Below are positions 36,795-48,759 of a stretch of 64,000 nt of DNA, one piece after another; position 1 is the first letter of the stretch; each line of letters begins with the position of its first letter. The DNA lies in the NCBI GenBank assembly GCA_048013815.1, contig CM106585.1:5952001-6016000 (forward strand), read 5' to 3'. The stretch comes from Setoptus koraiensis (Eukaryota > Arthropoda). The notes under the pieces were generated by a model. That model was not told the DNA's origin, ran no database searches, and saw nothing but the letters and a program-made list of their open reading frames with translations. The translations under genes and the position numbers were made by a program.

Positions 36795-39700
36795 CTACAC
36801 ATTCGGTCCGATGGCATCCTTTATGTCTAGGCGAAGCGCGATGTTGACAGAGGCCAATTCCGCAGTCAAATATCTTATAACATAGGGTAGATAGACTGGT
36901 CGAATTTCTACCTTCGACTTGCACAATCTGCAGCTCCAGTGTCTCTTGACCTCTCTCAATTGTTGATTAGTTACTATGACTTTTCCATCGCTGTCTACCA
37001 TCTTCTTGATCGAGTCAGCGTCTTGCATTTCTAACGAAGGACTTATTATCGACCCGCATTTGGTGCAAACATAAGTCATACCACCATCAGAGCAGTTGAC
37101 CAATCTGTCTTGTAACAAGAAAGAGGCTCCATGTGCTAGTAGAGAGTCCCTCTCCATTTCTCCAAACCTCACACCACCACCTCTTTTCCTTCCTTTCACC
37201 GGTTGATGAGTTATCTGATCTATAGGTCCGCTAGATCTAACTTGATATTTGTCGCTAACCATATGCCTCAATCGAATGTAATATACCAATCCGATAAAAA
37301 TTTCAGCCCGCAGTTCGTGTCCGTCCACTCCACTGTACATTCGCTCTGTGCCGTAGTAATTGAATCCGCTATCTTGTAACATTTTTCCATAAAAATCGCT
37401 AGCAATGTCACTTTCAGAAAATCTGAATGGTGTTGCATCCATAGCTTCACCGCGCATAGCTGATGCCTTGCCAGCCATACTCTCAAGCATCATACCGATT
37501 GTCATACGAGAGGGATATCCATGTGGATTGAAAATAATATCAGGCCTCATGCCGGATTCTGTGAAAGGCATATCCTCCTCTGGCCATAGTAAACTACAAA
37601 CACCTTTTTGCCCGTGCCTGTTGGCATATTTGTCACCAACAAACGGACGTCGTGCAACCCATAAAGTGATGGCCACTTTCTGGAGTAAATCTTTGCCATC
37701 ATCAGAGCCTAGCAATTTAACATCTAGCACATGAGCTTGCTCAGATGATTTGTATCTTTCCATCTTAGTCACACGATTAGATATATCGTAATAGCAGCAG
37801 ATAGGATCGTCCATATTCAACTTCGTTCCAATATATGGTAATCCATCTACATCTATCTTGCCCTTGATTAACTTTTTATCTACATCTTCAAGGTAGCCGA
37901 ACAAATACATTTGCTCTTTCGTGAGTCTTACATTACCAACTTCTCTTAAATTTACAACTATTGTTTTCATGATACTACCATGAGTAAATCCTCGCTCAGC
38001 GGCAGCCTTATTGATAATCATAGCATCTTCCATATCGTACCCTGTATAGGAAATAACTGCAACCAAAGCGTTTGTACCAAGCGGAAATTCGTCTAAATGA
38101 TAGTGATCGTATATAGCTGGTCTAATGAGAGGTGACTGAGGGGTCTCAATATTGTACATCTTGTTATCACAACGGTATTTGAGAGTGTGAGAAGAGCTTC
38201 CCATTGTTTGTTTGGTCATCTGACAACAGTACATGTTCCTGGGACTCTGGTTGAAGTCAGGGTACGGAATTAATGCAGCCATTATGCTCAAAAACGATGT
38301 TTCTACGAGCTCTTTGTGAGTTGTCCTCCCTGATATTGCTTCGGCTTCATTTACACATATGTCCATATAAACCTGTTCGAATGTTCCAATCCATTCAATT
38401 GATTTGGCCTTGAGGTTGAAGACTGGTCTCATCATTCGGGATATATTAGTGAAGATATACAAGCCGGGATATTGTGTTGGATGCGGCGTTTTTGGAATCA
38501 GGCATATCTCCATATCTATGGGGAGACCCTTTGTTTGTTTTACTTTATATTTCCTGAGATTATCAATCAATTCGTGAGCTAAGTTGTGATGAACATAGCC
38601 TATGAGTCTACCATCAATAGTGATATCGTAATATTCGCTGAAAGGAATCGACATGTCTTCAGTATCTACTGGAATTATACTTTGAGAACTGAGAAATTTA
38701 TCTACTGGCTCAGTATCATTAGTCTTACTCGTTATTACACATGACTCAGTCACATGATTCAGGAGTCCACATGGGGTACCGTCGGGTGTATGGACTGGAC
38801 ATAGAAAGCCCCATGCTTCTGGATAAAGTTTCCGGCATGCAGTAGTTCTCATTTTAGCAAAGAAAGCACCCCTGTGAACGCTTCTAAAATGCGACACAAA
38901 TCTGAGATAATTAATTTTTTCTGCCATTACAGTCATTCCAACTTTCTGCATCAAGCCTAGACCCGAAGTAGATTGTAGATTTCCAGTGGCTAATAAGTAA
39001 TCAAGCGGCCTAACAATAGTTCCATATCTGAGTCTCAACATTCTTAAAATAAATTCTTTGTCCAATTTGAATTCTTTGCCGGATTTTTCTAGTTTTTTCA
39101 AATGTATATCAAAGCACATTTTCAGACCCGTCAAGAATTGTTCTATCCTCTCGATGAGCAGTGTGAAAAAGATTTGCCCACTTGAATGGATTTCGTGGAA
39201 CATTGGATTGTCGGGGCTTTCGATAGCACATTCATTTTTGGCTAATGCGAAGAGCTTCCGCATCATAATAACCAGACAATTGAATTTATCCTCTTCTTTT
39301 ATCAAATGTACAGCGACTGATGTTTTCATTAGATGCTCACCAACTTCGTAATCCGTATACCACTCTGGTAGTTGACACTGAACCCGGAATTTTTCGCCAA
39401 TGTACTCTAGGGCAGCTTTTTTCGTGGTGATCGACTGTTCTTTGATTAAACGTATCATACTAATGATGCAACTAACATAAAATGAGTTATGCTCATTACC
39501 TCTAACAAGACGCTTGTATATCTTCATATCGGTGTAGTCAACAAGTGCTCGCATAACGAGCACCAGCGGTAAAAATATCTGCCTGGCATTGGAGAAAATT
39601 TTCAGTTTGGCTGTACCATTAGTAAGGTAGTGTAGAACCATATTTTGTCCTATTTGACTGTCCCCCACGCATCTCATTGAGACACCATATTCAGAAAAGA

Positions 39701-40325
39701 ATGGGCCTGAATCTTTCCAGCTGTTACGAGTGATAGCCAATGGGTAGTTTCTTCTTTGGGCTATGAGCATTCGAATGAGACGCTCATTACCATTGACAAT
39801 GAAGTAACCGCCTATCTCTTCTACGTCCTCAAAACGCTGAATAAGTTGTTTAGGTGTCTTACCTCTTAGGTTGCACAATTGAGACTTGACCATAATTGGT
39901 ATCTCACCGACAATTTCATCGAAATTTTGCTGAATTTTTCCATCCACTTTCCACAAAAACTCCAGATAGAGACGGCCTCTGTAGGTTTTTCCACGCATTC
40001 TACATTCGCATGGGTACAATTCGCTAGTTTTAGCAACGCATTCTTGGTCAATGGCAGGATAACAAATTCTGTGACCAATGATCTCAATTTTTATGCGCTT
40101 GTTGTTTGGCATTTGATACTCGAAGGGTCTCAAATATTCTATGCCCTTCTTGAGGCCTTCGTCAATAAAATAATCAAACGAATCGATGTGATTCTTGGCA
40201 AACTTTTGTATCATGGCATACTGTTCGTCAGGTATACGTCCAATATCGTCCTTGGTATTGATCAACTTTTGACTGGGATTTCTGGGTATGCTGGCGAGCT
40301 CTTGTTCAAGCTTTTTGACGTCCAT
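36795..40325 (-). CDS. POLR1B: DNA-directed RNA polymerase I subunit RPA2 (second largest)
   Basis: The second-largest catalytic subunit of RNA polymerase I, which transcribes rDNA in the nucleolus. It is an intronless frame of 1176 residues; human POLR1B has 1135. Pol I-specific stretches near the N-terminus are HIDSFDYFIDEG, YPCECRMRGKTYRG, VPIMVKSQLCNL-like (GEIPIMVKSQLCNLRG) and GGYFIVNGNERLIRMLIAQRRNYP. The catalytic core includes HTPDGTPCGLLNH, GYDMEDAMIINK, GDKYANRHGQKGVCS and HGYPSRMTIGMMLESMAGK; the end has a four-cysteine zinc site (CTKCGS ... CRLCKS). The start is set at MDVKKLEQELAS; the frame is open upstream to 40403, but those residues (Ile/Tyr-rich) look like translated 5' UTR. 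Confidence 0.96.
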   Translation of the reverse strand: MDVKKLEQELASIPRNPSQKLINTKDDIGRIPDEQYAMIQKFAKNHIDSFDYFIDEGLKKGIEYLRPFEYQMPNNKRIKIEIIGHRICYPAIDQECVAKTSELYPCECRMRGKTYRGRLYLEFLWKVDGKIQQNFDEIVGEIPIMVKSQLCNLRGKTPKQLIQRFEDVEEIGGYFIVNGNERLIRMLIAQRRNYPLAITRNSWKDSGPFFSEYGVSMRCVGDSQIGQNMVLHYLTNGTAKLKIFSNARQIFLPLVLVMRALVDYTDMKIYKRLVRGNEHNSFYVSCIISMIRLIKEQSITTKKAALEYIGEKFRVQCQLPEWYTDYEVGEHLMKTSVAVHLIKEEDKFNCLVIMMRKLFALAKNECAIESPDNPMFHEIHSSGQIFFTLLIERIEQFLTGLKMCFDIHLKKLEKSGKEFKLDKEFILRMLRLRYGTIVRPLDYLLATGNLQSTSGLGLMQKVGMTVMAEKINYLRFVSHFRSVHRGAFFAKMRTTACRKLYPEAWGFLCPVHTPDGTPCGLLNHVTESCVITSKTNDTEPVDKFLSSQSIIPVDTEDMSIPFSEYYDITIDGRLIGYVHHNLAHELIDNLRKYKVKQTKGLPIDMEICLIPKTPHPTQYPGLYIFTNISRMMRPVFNLKAKSIEWIGTFEQVYMDICVNEAEAISGRTTHKELVETSFLSIMAALIPYPDFNQSPRNMYCCQMTKQTMGSSSHTLKYRCDNKMYNIETPQSPLIRPAIYDHYHLDEFPLGTNALVAVISYTGYDMEDAMIINKAAAERGFTHGSIMKTIVVNLREVGNVRLTKEQMYLFGYLEDVDKKLIKGKIDVDGLPYIGTKLNMDDPICCYYDISNRVTKMERYKSSEQAHVLDVKLLGSDDGKDLLQKVAITLWVARRPFVGDKYANRHGQKGVCSLLWPEEDMPFTESGMRPDIIFNPHGYPSRMTIGMMLESMAGKASAMRGEAMDATPFRFSESDIASDFYGKMLQDSGFNYYGTERMYSGVDGHELRAEIFIGLVYYIRLRHMVSDKYQVRSSGPIDQITHQPVKGRKRGGGVRFGEMERDSLLAHGASFLLQDRLVNCSDGGMTYVCTKCGSIISPSLEMQDADSIKKMVDSDGKVIVTNQQLREVKRHWSCRLCKSKVEIRPVYLPYVIRYLTAELASVNIALRLDIKDAIGPNV

Positions 40326-42146
40326 TTTTCCTGCTAAACTTATCAACAGGATTATGAGATAATAATAAATTATTACGATGTTACAATATCGACAAACATT
40401 CAACCATCACAATGGGCAGTAGAAAGGGGGGATGTGCTGGTACAAAGTTGGAGGTTTTAACGGAATGGCAGCAAAACGTGTCTGGAATAATGAAAAACAC
40501 GTGGGTCGTTCAGAGCCAGCTCACGGGCAGTTTAACTTGGAACGCGATTGTCAAACTGCCATTTTAAACTGCGTCCAAAGTCCACAGACAGCTGATTAGC
40601 AAAAACTAACTGCAGGTAACTGCAGACTGCAGTTGTGTAACTGTACTGCCGGTCCGTCTTGTTAGATGAATGGGGGCGTGACAGGGAGGCGCGTCTCTTT
40701 TGTTGCCACCTTGTTCGAAGGTACTCATATCCCAACACTAGACCTGGATAATAATTGAATTGTCGATTAGCCGAAATATGTGATTATCTCTGAACAATCC
40801 ATAGATTTTTGCTGCATTTAGCAAATCAAAAATGCGACAAAACGAAGTTTTATCTCAACTTCTCCGGCCGGGTGCGGGATAACAGAAGAGGGCGTAACGG
40901 AAGCGGTATGACACAACTGGTTCGTTTGGATTATGAAAAGATGGAAAAAAGAAAAAATCAGGGCGCAAAAGTCTGGCCAAGACATGTGTATGCTTGCTCT
41001 GGCTAGCTTGCAAAAACAAGTCAGTGTAACTGGTTTTGTGTCAACGGATTGCAACCACTAGAGCTCAAAACTAGGAAGAGAGAACGGAGAATAACTATTG
41101 CCATGAGTTTGATCATCATCATGGATTCAGCCACCAACTGTTCTTACCCGGCAGCGACAACAAAACAACAAGCGACTTTACAATTGCCTCAAACTATGCA
41201 CTTGTCCATTTCTGTTGGCCATCATCGCCGTAGGCGTCATCATCTGTAACAACCGCCAGTAGTGAATATTGTTGTTGTTCCAACTGTTTTCTTGTATTTA
41301 TCTGTATATATCTGTGTAGATGGAGATCACTGTGCCAGCGCTGCCTTCGCCGTTGTTAATGCTTCAGCAGCTAGTAAAAGTATATCTTGAATTGAGTTCA
41401 ACATGTTGTTATTAGCTGTTGCGGTGGTGGCGTCGGAGGTTAAGACATCCCTGTAGCTTGTATCTACTGAGAAAATATGTCTTAATCTATAGACTCTCAA
41501 ATACTATATATTAGTAGATATTACCCTGATACGAGCCAATTGAGTTTATATTGATAGACTTTTTCCTCTCCCTCTCTCTCAGACACCATCCTACAATATG
41601 TTGTGATTTGCTCCAATGGTCTGATAGAAGAATAATTTGAATAGACATAGTGATTAGTTTCTACTAAGCATCTATGAAGAGATATCATGTATCGACAATG
41701 ATCTTTATTGTATTCCATATTTGTATTTAGTTTAGCGAAGCTAACCTACGACAGCCATCAACCTCAGATGAAAATTCTCAACACAAGTCAACCAACATCA
41801 TCACCGGAATACATCATTTGTCATTGATTAGAGCGATTTACTTCGTTCTGGATAGAATATTTTCACAGGATCCATTTATTATTATTATAATTTTCATTGA
41901 CGGAGATGGAACCCACAGCAACATTGCTCAGAAAAACGATCTACATGACAAATTAATCACTTTAAACTACTACTAATAACATTCAATCATCTAATCCATG
42001 CAATTCTTGCAACGTGTCCAGATCATATTCAGTCAATATATTTTATTTATGAAATTTTTAAATATAGAGAAATATTTTACAACTTCTTAGCAAAGCCAAC
42101 AAGTTGAACCTCTAGGGACTAGCAAGAATTAGTTAACACTATCCAA
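40326..42146. other. Divergent intergenic region POLR1B / ZIP13
   Basis: About 1.8 kb without a recognisable gene. It contains both promoters. A cluster of overlapping CTGCAG/GTAACTG palindromic words lies at about 40609-40640. No repeat element recognised. Confidence 0.55.
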
Positions 42147-43970
42147 ATGACATCATCATATCAATTTAATGCATCCTATGAATTATGGGCAGCTGCTCTA
42201 GCATCTTCAGCTTCAATTGGTCTAACTAGTCTTGTTCCTTGGATGTTTAATCTAAATTTCATTGATGACAATGGCATTGACTCCAAGGATAAAAGTCATG
42301 CTGGCAACAATTCTAAAGGTAGGTGCACACATCTATTAAGCAAACAATTAAATCCAATAAACTGTGGTTGCGTAGCAACCATTATATCGACAGCGCAAAC
42401 AGCAAACACTTGAAAATAAACAATAGACACTCCAATATCAATGCTCGAAGGCGTGATTATAACTATGAAGTGTATAGTTAGAGAGCTCTTATCAGAATTG
42501 TTTTACTGCCACCAATAACACTTAATCGATATCTATCATCTGTAACACTCGTGTCATCATAGAAGAGACAATCAGTGAACTTATAAGAATCACATTATCA
42601 CCCTTGTCTCATGACTGCAATCAAGTTGATGGTAAAGCTAAAATGTCTTTAGAACCCATCTTACCCAAGCAGGGCGTGAGTATAGCTCACGAGGGAGTAT
42701 CACTGATGCTTAGTAAACCTAAATTATTACCTTTGAGATCGTATTCTTTAGTACAATCCAACCAAGTTAGGAAACGTCAGAATCAAGAAACAGATCAAAA
42801 GCATACTTGGACACATGATCCAGTTAATAAATGACGCTCCCTGCTTCCTTTTTTTAACTATTTCAACTTCAATTTGCGATTATGTCATTAATATATAGGT
42901 CCACAAAACAGACGTTTAAAGTTGATGCTTAGCTTCGCTGTTGGATCCATACTTGGCGACATATTTTTACACTTAATACCGGAATCTATTAATTCTCAGC
43001 TTGTTGAGAGCCAAAGCAACCATGATGCGTATAAGAAAGTTGGTCTCTCAATCATTAGTGGAGTGCTTATGTTTATAATAGTCGAAAAACTAATTGAGAA
43101 TTTGCTCACGGACGTTCTGTCCAACAACACCATTTCTCTTGATACTAGGAGTGATGCTTCGGTCGTAGACATTATCAAGAAGTCACCATCATCTGATCTC
43201 ACTGTGAAGCACAGAAAACAAACCAAAGACAAGAAAAATTCAGCCGATGACAACAATAATAACAATAGTTGCCTATATAACAATTATTACGTAAATTCAG
43301 AGAGAGAGACGAACAACAACATCTCATCATTTTTCGAAGCAAATGGTTCTCCAAAATATGAAAAAACAACTAACACACAAGAGAAGGCACCCTTGACCCG
43401 ACAAAACTCTAATCCTGCAGTTGAGAACAAAGTTAGAATGATAGAAACCGCAGGATACTTGAATCTGATAGCAAATGGATTCGATAACTTTACTCATGGA
43501 TTGGCGGTCGGCGCCAGTTTCCTTGTTGGTTTCAAAGTCGGATTATTAACAACATTTGTCATCATTATCCACGAGATACCTCATGAAATATGTGATTATG
43601 CCATTCTAGTCAAGTCCGGATTCAACAGATGGGATGCAGTCAGAGGTAAGCGCTAATTCGACTGAATCTTAAAACTTCTGTGAGCGACAATAAACTGATC
43701 AATAGCGTTTTCTTTTTTTCAGCTCAATCATCAACTGCAATATTTGGTGTATTAGGCACTATAACTGCCCTGTCTGTTAAATCTATGAAAGCCCTTAGCA
43801 TACAGACAGGATGGATACTTCCATTCTCATCAGGTGGATTCCTTTATATAGCCCTAGTTAACATACTCCCAGAACTCCTGGACGATAGAACAAGCTCAAG
43901 AGATTCGTTCAATCAGATACTTTGCATCTTGGTAGGAATTTCCTTCATGGCAATGGTAACATTTTTGTGA
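42147..43970 (+). CDS. SLC39A13: Zinc transporter ZIP13 (SLC39A13)
   Basis: A ZIP-family zinc transporter of the Golgi/ER vesicle membrane. Three exons, 42147-42318, 42899-43645 and 43723-43970, both junctions phase 1 (introns 580 and 77 bp), give 388 residues; human ZIP13 has about 371. LKLMLSFAVGSILGDIFLHLIPE is the metal-binding helix region, GYLNLIANGFDNFTHGLAVGASFLVG is the diagnostic ZIP13 HNxxD-type helix with Asn-Phe-Thr-His, and IIHEIPHEICDYAIL is the HEIPHE motif of the next helix. The Asn- and Lys-rich cytoplasmic loop (about 43140-43440) replaces the His-rich loop of other ZIPs. The 3' exon encodes ILPFSSGGFLYIALVNILPELL. Exon 1 encodes the first membrane segment and lacks an evident signal peptide. 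Confidence 0.93.
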
Positions 43971-44327
43971 ATAAGTCTCCCAGATTAATGGCAGTTTATA
44001 TAAGCATTCTCGTTTTAAACTTTATAGATTCACTGGGCAATACATTCCATCTTTTTTCTTTGTTTTGTTTCAAGCTTTCTTGGTTCAAGAAAAGTTATTC
44101 ATGTACTATATTGATTTTTAATAAATATCTCTTTGGTATATATACTCAATATTCGTGTAGAGTCTCTTTGAAACAATTTACAGTGTAAATATAATGTACG
44201 CATAACTCATAATTTGCCAACATCAAATATAGGTTAGTATGTTCCCTGTGGAATTGATGATTCTCTACATTTTTGTTCAAACAAGGACGGAGAGATCACC
44301 TCAAAAAGAGAATTATTACTGTTGTGT
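43971..44327. other. Spacer between ZIP13 and COX15 (convergent)
   Basis: 357 bp, AT-rich. AATAAA-type motifs for ZIP13 occur near 44120. Nothing else seen. Confidence 0.6.
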
Positions 44328-45730
44328 TCACATCTTCGGAATCTTACGGACAAGCTTCAGCTCGTGCGCTAACCAAAGACTAGAGCTAAGAAGAGCAAGA
44401 GCGCCGGATTGATGAGTGGCTGCTAGGTGCTTTGGTACATAAAGGAGTAAGGTTGTAACACCCAGAGACAACTGAAACGCTGCTAACATCATGACTAGAT
44501 TCGAAGCAAACCTAAGCCTGGGATTCAGAGAAAGTCTTCTCGAGTATAACCAAGTTCCGGTAGCTAAAAGAAAGGTAAGCTGTCCAAGCCATCTATGATC
44601 GAACTGCACTGTAGTAGAGTTCTGAATGAAATTTTTCCAAAATGGCATATTGGCCGAAATAATATCGGTAGGTATCCATCTATCAGCCATCATTGGCCAT
44701 GAATTGTAGGTCAAGCCGGCCTCTAGGCCTGCCACCAAAGCTCCGGAAACAGCTGTTGTGAAAACTGCTCCTGTCAGACCATAAGCCAGCCTCTTGTATC
44801 TGAATAAGTTCGAGGCTTTAGTTAGGGTATTTGGAGGTATTAGATGATGTAGAGCCGTTAAAAACGTGATTGAATAAAACAGAAAAGCAGTCCCGAGATG
44901 GCTGGCCAACCTGAGGTGGCTGACTTGTGGTTTGTTGTAGTGTTCAGGTTTATCTTCAAGTCCACTCTTAACCATGTACCAACCGAGGCCACCCTGTAAT
45001 ATTGCAACAGTGATAGTGTTGTCGGATCGCTATTAGTTTTCAGTTGTGTAAAAGATTGAATGTAATTTTAAGAATGGGCCTCCATAGAGCTCATCTAATT
45101 TACCTGAAACAGAATCAATCCGCCGAGTAAAGCTATGACACCTTTTGTTCTTCCTTTGAAATATCCTTTGTAAGCAAAGTATGAGGCTGGCAGAAAAAAG
45201 CTAAGGCCTATGATTCTACCAAATGTTCTGTGAACATACTCCATGTACCAGATCCATTTAAAATCACTTAGGGTAATCTCACTATTTGTAAGTTTAAACT
45301 CTGGGTATTGTTGGTATTTTAAAAATTCCTCTTGCCATTGAAGGTTATTTTTGGGAGGCAGCTCATTGAACGGATGCCAATCGACCATGGATAGGCCAGC
45401 TTTTGTGAGTCTAGTTATACCACCTAACATAACGGTACCTGCGGTGATTGCACAAACCGAGGCCAACCAAAAACCAACCTGCTGGCTGCCAGTTCTGAGG
45501 GCCTGAGGATTACATTGAATAGGAACAGTTGTACTGCAGTATGATGATCTCGAAAAAAATCCCTGTCTTAAGCTATCCAGTGGTCGCACTTTTACGTTCA
45601 GGGAGTTGATCTTTGACATCAGCTTTTCCTCATGGCATGTTACAAATTGTCTGAATATTGTCGCACCATGACCATACTTTAAATTTTTTGTCAAAGCGTG
45701 TAAAAAATACATCTTGAGAGGGAGGATCAC
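44328..45730 (-). CDS. COX15: Cytochrome c oxidase assembly protein COX15 (heme A synthase)
   Basis: A mitochondrial inner-membrane enzyme converting heme O to heme A for cytochrome oxidase. Two exons, 45104-45730 and 44328-44993, are joined in phase 0 by a 110-bp intron (CAG|GTAAAT ... TTACAG), giving 430 residues; human COX15 has 410. It starts with a basic, hydroxylated presequence. GFWLASVCAITAGTVMLGGITRLTKAGLSMVDWHPF begins the conserved core. Heme-ligand histidines lie in EYVHRTFGR, RLASHLGTAF, VQFDHRWLGQ and AATHQSGALALL. The splice joins LILFQ to GGLGWYMVKSGL, as in the family. It has eight hydrophobic segments as expected. Confidence 0.95.
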
Positions 45731-45918
45731 TTGACAGAGAAATATAGGTTCTGGCGGTTTTGTGTTTTAAATGAGTCGCTTGATGTAATGAATTTCACTC
45801 TAATTATATCAATCAATTGTTTTGCTTCTATATTTGGATGGTAAACCAGATAAATCAAGACACAATATCTGCAGCGCGCAACATTTGAAAGGCCAAACAA
45901 ACAAGTGCAGTCAGTCCA

Positions 45919-46618
45919 TTACTTGATTAAGCCTCGCTCGAAGAATTCCCTTAGAAATTGATCTTTCAATCGTAAAATTTTATCATTTTGTTCTAAGACT
46001 TCCTTGTTTAGTTGTAGCAGATTAGAACGAATCTCTCTCATTTGACATACATGGCAAGCTGATTGAGATCCGGCGGTCAATTCAGCATCGCCGATTCGTG
46101 GGATGCTGCTAGTACTATCGGAGATTTTTCTTTTTGTGGATAATGTTGTGCCATTTTGTTTCACAGGTATCTTTGATCGGCTGCCACCATTGGATATTAG
46201 CAGGCCATTCTTGTTGATATTATTGTTGTTAATATTAGGATTAGAGTTTGAATTGGCGTCTTTGTAACAGCAAATTCGTCTATTATCTGGATTCTGTCTA
46301 AGCTCCTCTTTCAATTGTTTTGTCAGGAGCTTATAATGATCTCGCCACGATTCGCTTTGCCTGTGGTATAATAGAATGTATAAAATATTGAGAATTGTGG
46401 TCAATGTTGGTACAACTGGCACCTGAGACATGGATAATACTTTCCTGCTTGCCTGATACTTACACGTACGGTACATTACGATCATTTGAATGACTATCTG
46501 GTGTATCGGCCGATAGTCCGATGATTTGTCTAGTATTACTATTTTGCTGTGCCCTCCTATGCTGAATATGATTATGATGATTAAACTGGTGGCTTAATTC
46601 TTCTGAATTTTGGGCCAT
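45919..46618 (-). CDS. Unrecognised coiled-coil protein
   Basis: Family not recognised. Two exons, 46464-46618 and 45919-46360, joined in phase 2 by a 103-bp intron (GTAAGT ... CACAG), give 198 residues. Exon 1 is polar and rich in Asn, Gln and His (MAQNSEELSHQFNHHN). Across the splice comes PYVQSESWRDHYKLLTKQLKEEL, a predicted helix. The middle is an Asn/Ser-rich linker with a basic Ser/Thr patch (STKRKISDSTSSIPRIG). The C-terminus has a CHVCQ pair followed by a leucine-heptad helix (IRSNLLQLNKEVLEQNDKILRLKDQFLREFF). There is no signal peptide or membrane segment. Good splice sites, matching phase and helix continuity support a real gene. The role is unknown. Confidence 0.65.
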
Positions 46619-47186
46619 TTGATGATTATACTGCAATTGTATCGTAACAGCAAGTATCCTCTTGCTTTCTATACAATTTTAAGGTTTAGCTACGGGCCAA
46701 CTTGCAATGGTTTTTGTCATGGATGCACACTTAATACTGGTCTCTTTCAAAGAATTAAAAAACATATCTTTTAGAACAAGGAGGACGGTAATATTTATGA
46801 TGAGTATATAAAAAAAGGCGATAACAATAGTGTATCTATAGAGAGAATTGTTGAAGAATAAAGACAAGACCACCTTTGTCTGTTTTATCTGTGTCAACGT
46901 CAACAATGCAGCCAGTCAGCCTGACAAGCACCACCACCAGTACAGCAGGTTTTTATATTCAAGGTGCATGCAACATGGTGCAACATTTATGTTAACAGTG
47001 CACTTGTATATAGAACAGTTATTTTGCGACGCTAAAAAGACAATTATGTTCAATGGTTATTTCCATGGTGTAATAACGATATTAACTATGGGTCATCGAA
47101 ATAAGAGAATTTTATTTCATGTTTGACATCAGGGACTGTTTTGCAACACACACCTTGTTTGTAACAAAACAAATTGGAATTGTTAG
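46619..47186. other. Spacer between the coiled-coil gene and APRT
   Basis: 568 bp between two minus-strand genes, holding the coiled-coil gene promoter and APRT 3' UTR. Open frames on both strands show no family resemblance. Confidence 0.55.
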
Positions 47187-47825
47187 TTAGTATTGAAACA
47201 AGGAATGGACTGGAGTTCCAGCGAGCTTCTCTTTACCCTTGAGAGAGCTCAACTCTATGACAACAATTGAGGCAACCACACTAGAGCCGCTCATTTCAAC
47301 CAATTTCTTTGATGCCTCTAAAGAGCCACCAGAGGCTATTAAATCATCAACCAGCACACATTTAGTGCCCCTTGGCAAAGCATACTTTTGCACTTCAAGA
47401 GTATCATGGCCGTACTCAAGATCGTATTGCATCGAATACAACTGTCCTGGAAGTTTTCCTTTTTTTCTGATAGGCACAAAAGGTATTTTTAGTTTTTGAG
47501 CCATGGATGGTCCAAGGAGAAAGCCTCTCGACTCTATGCCGAGTATTCTATCAAATTTAACGTCTTTCACCTTATCGCACATGATCTCAATAAGATCACT
47601 GAACGCTTCAGGTTCCGCTAGTACAGGCATGATATCTCTGTTTAGATAGCAGACACGGTATAGGTAAAGTCAACAGTCGGAATAGTCAATTATTAGTGGA
47701 GCGTGTGCATGATGATTAAAGTGAGAAGCTCAGACCCACCTGAAAAGAATGCCCGGCTTCGGAAAGTCGGGATAAATTCCAAAGCGTTCTTCAATTCGCT
47801 TGAGCTTTTGCTTGATTTCCACCAT
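47187..47825 (-). CDS. APRT: Adenine phosphoribosyltransferase
   Basis: The purine-salvage enzyme making AMP from adenine and PRPP in the cytosol. Exons 47740-47825 and 47187-47637 are joined in phase 2 by a 102-bp intron (GTGGGT ... AAACAG), giving 178 residues; human APRT has 180. Exon 1 starts MVEIKQKLKRIEERFGIYPDFPKPGILFR, matching the family PDFPTPGVVFRD across the splice. ILGIESRGFLLGP and RKKGKLPG bind the substrate. LEYGHDTLEVQKYAL precedes the PRPP loop VLVDDLIASGGSLEAS (family VDDLLATGGT). The C-terminus SLKGKEKLAGTPVHSLFQY is complete. It is divergent from LEPROT, 935 bp apart. Confidence 0.96.
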
Positions 47826-48759
47826 GTTCGGGCTAACAAAAATTCGTAAAATTCGGTTAATTTTCACTCAGTATATTTTCAACAACAATGTAGACTAAAT
47901 GATTAAATTGTTCATGTATCACTGTGGCATGATGAAGTTATAAAACAAGATTTATTATCCAATCCGCATGCTATAGATGGAGACGAACCAGCGAATAATG
48001 TGTGCTAGTGGAATGCCTGCATACCATCTGGTGACATGTTACATGTGGTAATTACGATGGTAGTTGATTAGAAAAAATACACCCGAATAGTGAGTGAGCT
48101 TATCAGCGATTTTGATCAGCGTATAATGTGTAGTGCGATTTGTAGTTGAGATCGTCTGAAGGACGATCACTATACCGCTGCCATACTTACGTTACAATAC
48201 GAGCCGACTGATGTGATTGACTATAAATATTGATTCCGAGCTATGAGAATATCCGTTGCCGAGGTTTTTCCATTGTGTCACACGTAAGAGATTCAACAAA
48301 AATTAGAAATTCAACAAATACAGGTCGCATGTACTGTCACATTGGGACGAGCTTGAACATGCCCGAATTTACTCCCCCAAAGAAGCACATGTACTCACAC
48401 TGGACAACAACAACTGTACGCGCATTGTGTTATGTAAACGCCGCATGAGCACCGGATTTCATGGGGGACGACGCCGGCACGCGCACACTCATTCGCGCTC
48501 TAAAATCAGATGGTTTCGAGACGGACCTGTTGACCAAAAGAGATCCGCCGTTGTTTGCCCATACGAGATGACCATAATCCGTTGAGTCAGCGCACGCTTT
48601 TCACTGCCCATGATGGATTGATAGCCCGTGATATCCGTTTATACTCGATAGTCACATACTTAATACGAACCATAAGTACCACAGGACCGATTATTACTGC
48701 CCGCGACATACATTGTAATCATTGATAGCGACCAATTTATTAAATTAATATTTTTAAAA
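47826..48759. other. Divergent promoter region APRT / LEPROT
   Basis: 934 bp with no supportable gene. A small hairpin (gatcgtc/gacgatc, 5-nt loop) lies near 48149-48167. Confidence 0.55.

Noticed and set aside
40326-40403. N-terminal extension of POLR1B
   Set aside because: The hydrophobic Ile/Tyr-rich residues do not fit Pol I subunits; the MDVKKLEQ start agrees better with the family.
42604-42834. Open frame inside the first ZIP13 intron
   Set aside because: No family resemblance and no suitable splice sites; skipping it joins the ZIP13 domains in phase.
47239-47499. Plus-strand frame opposite APRT
   Set aside because: Antisense shadow of a strongly conserved gene.
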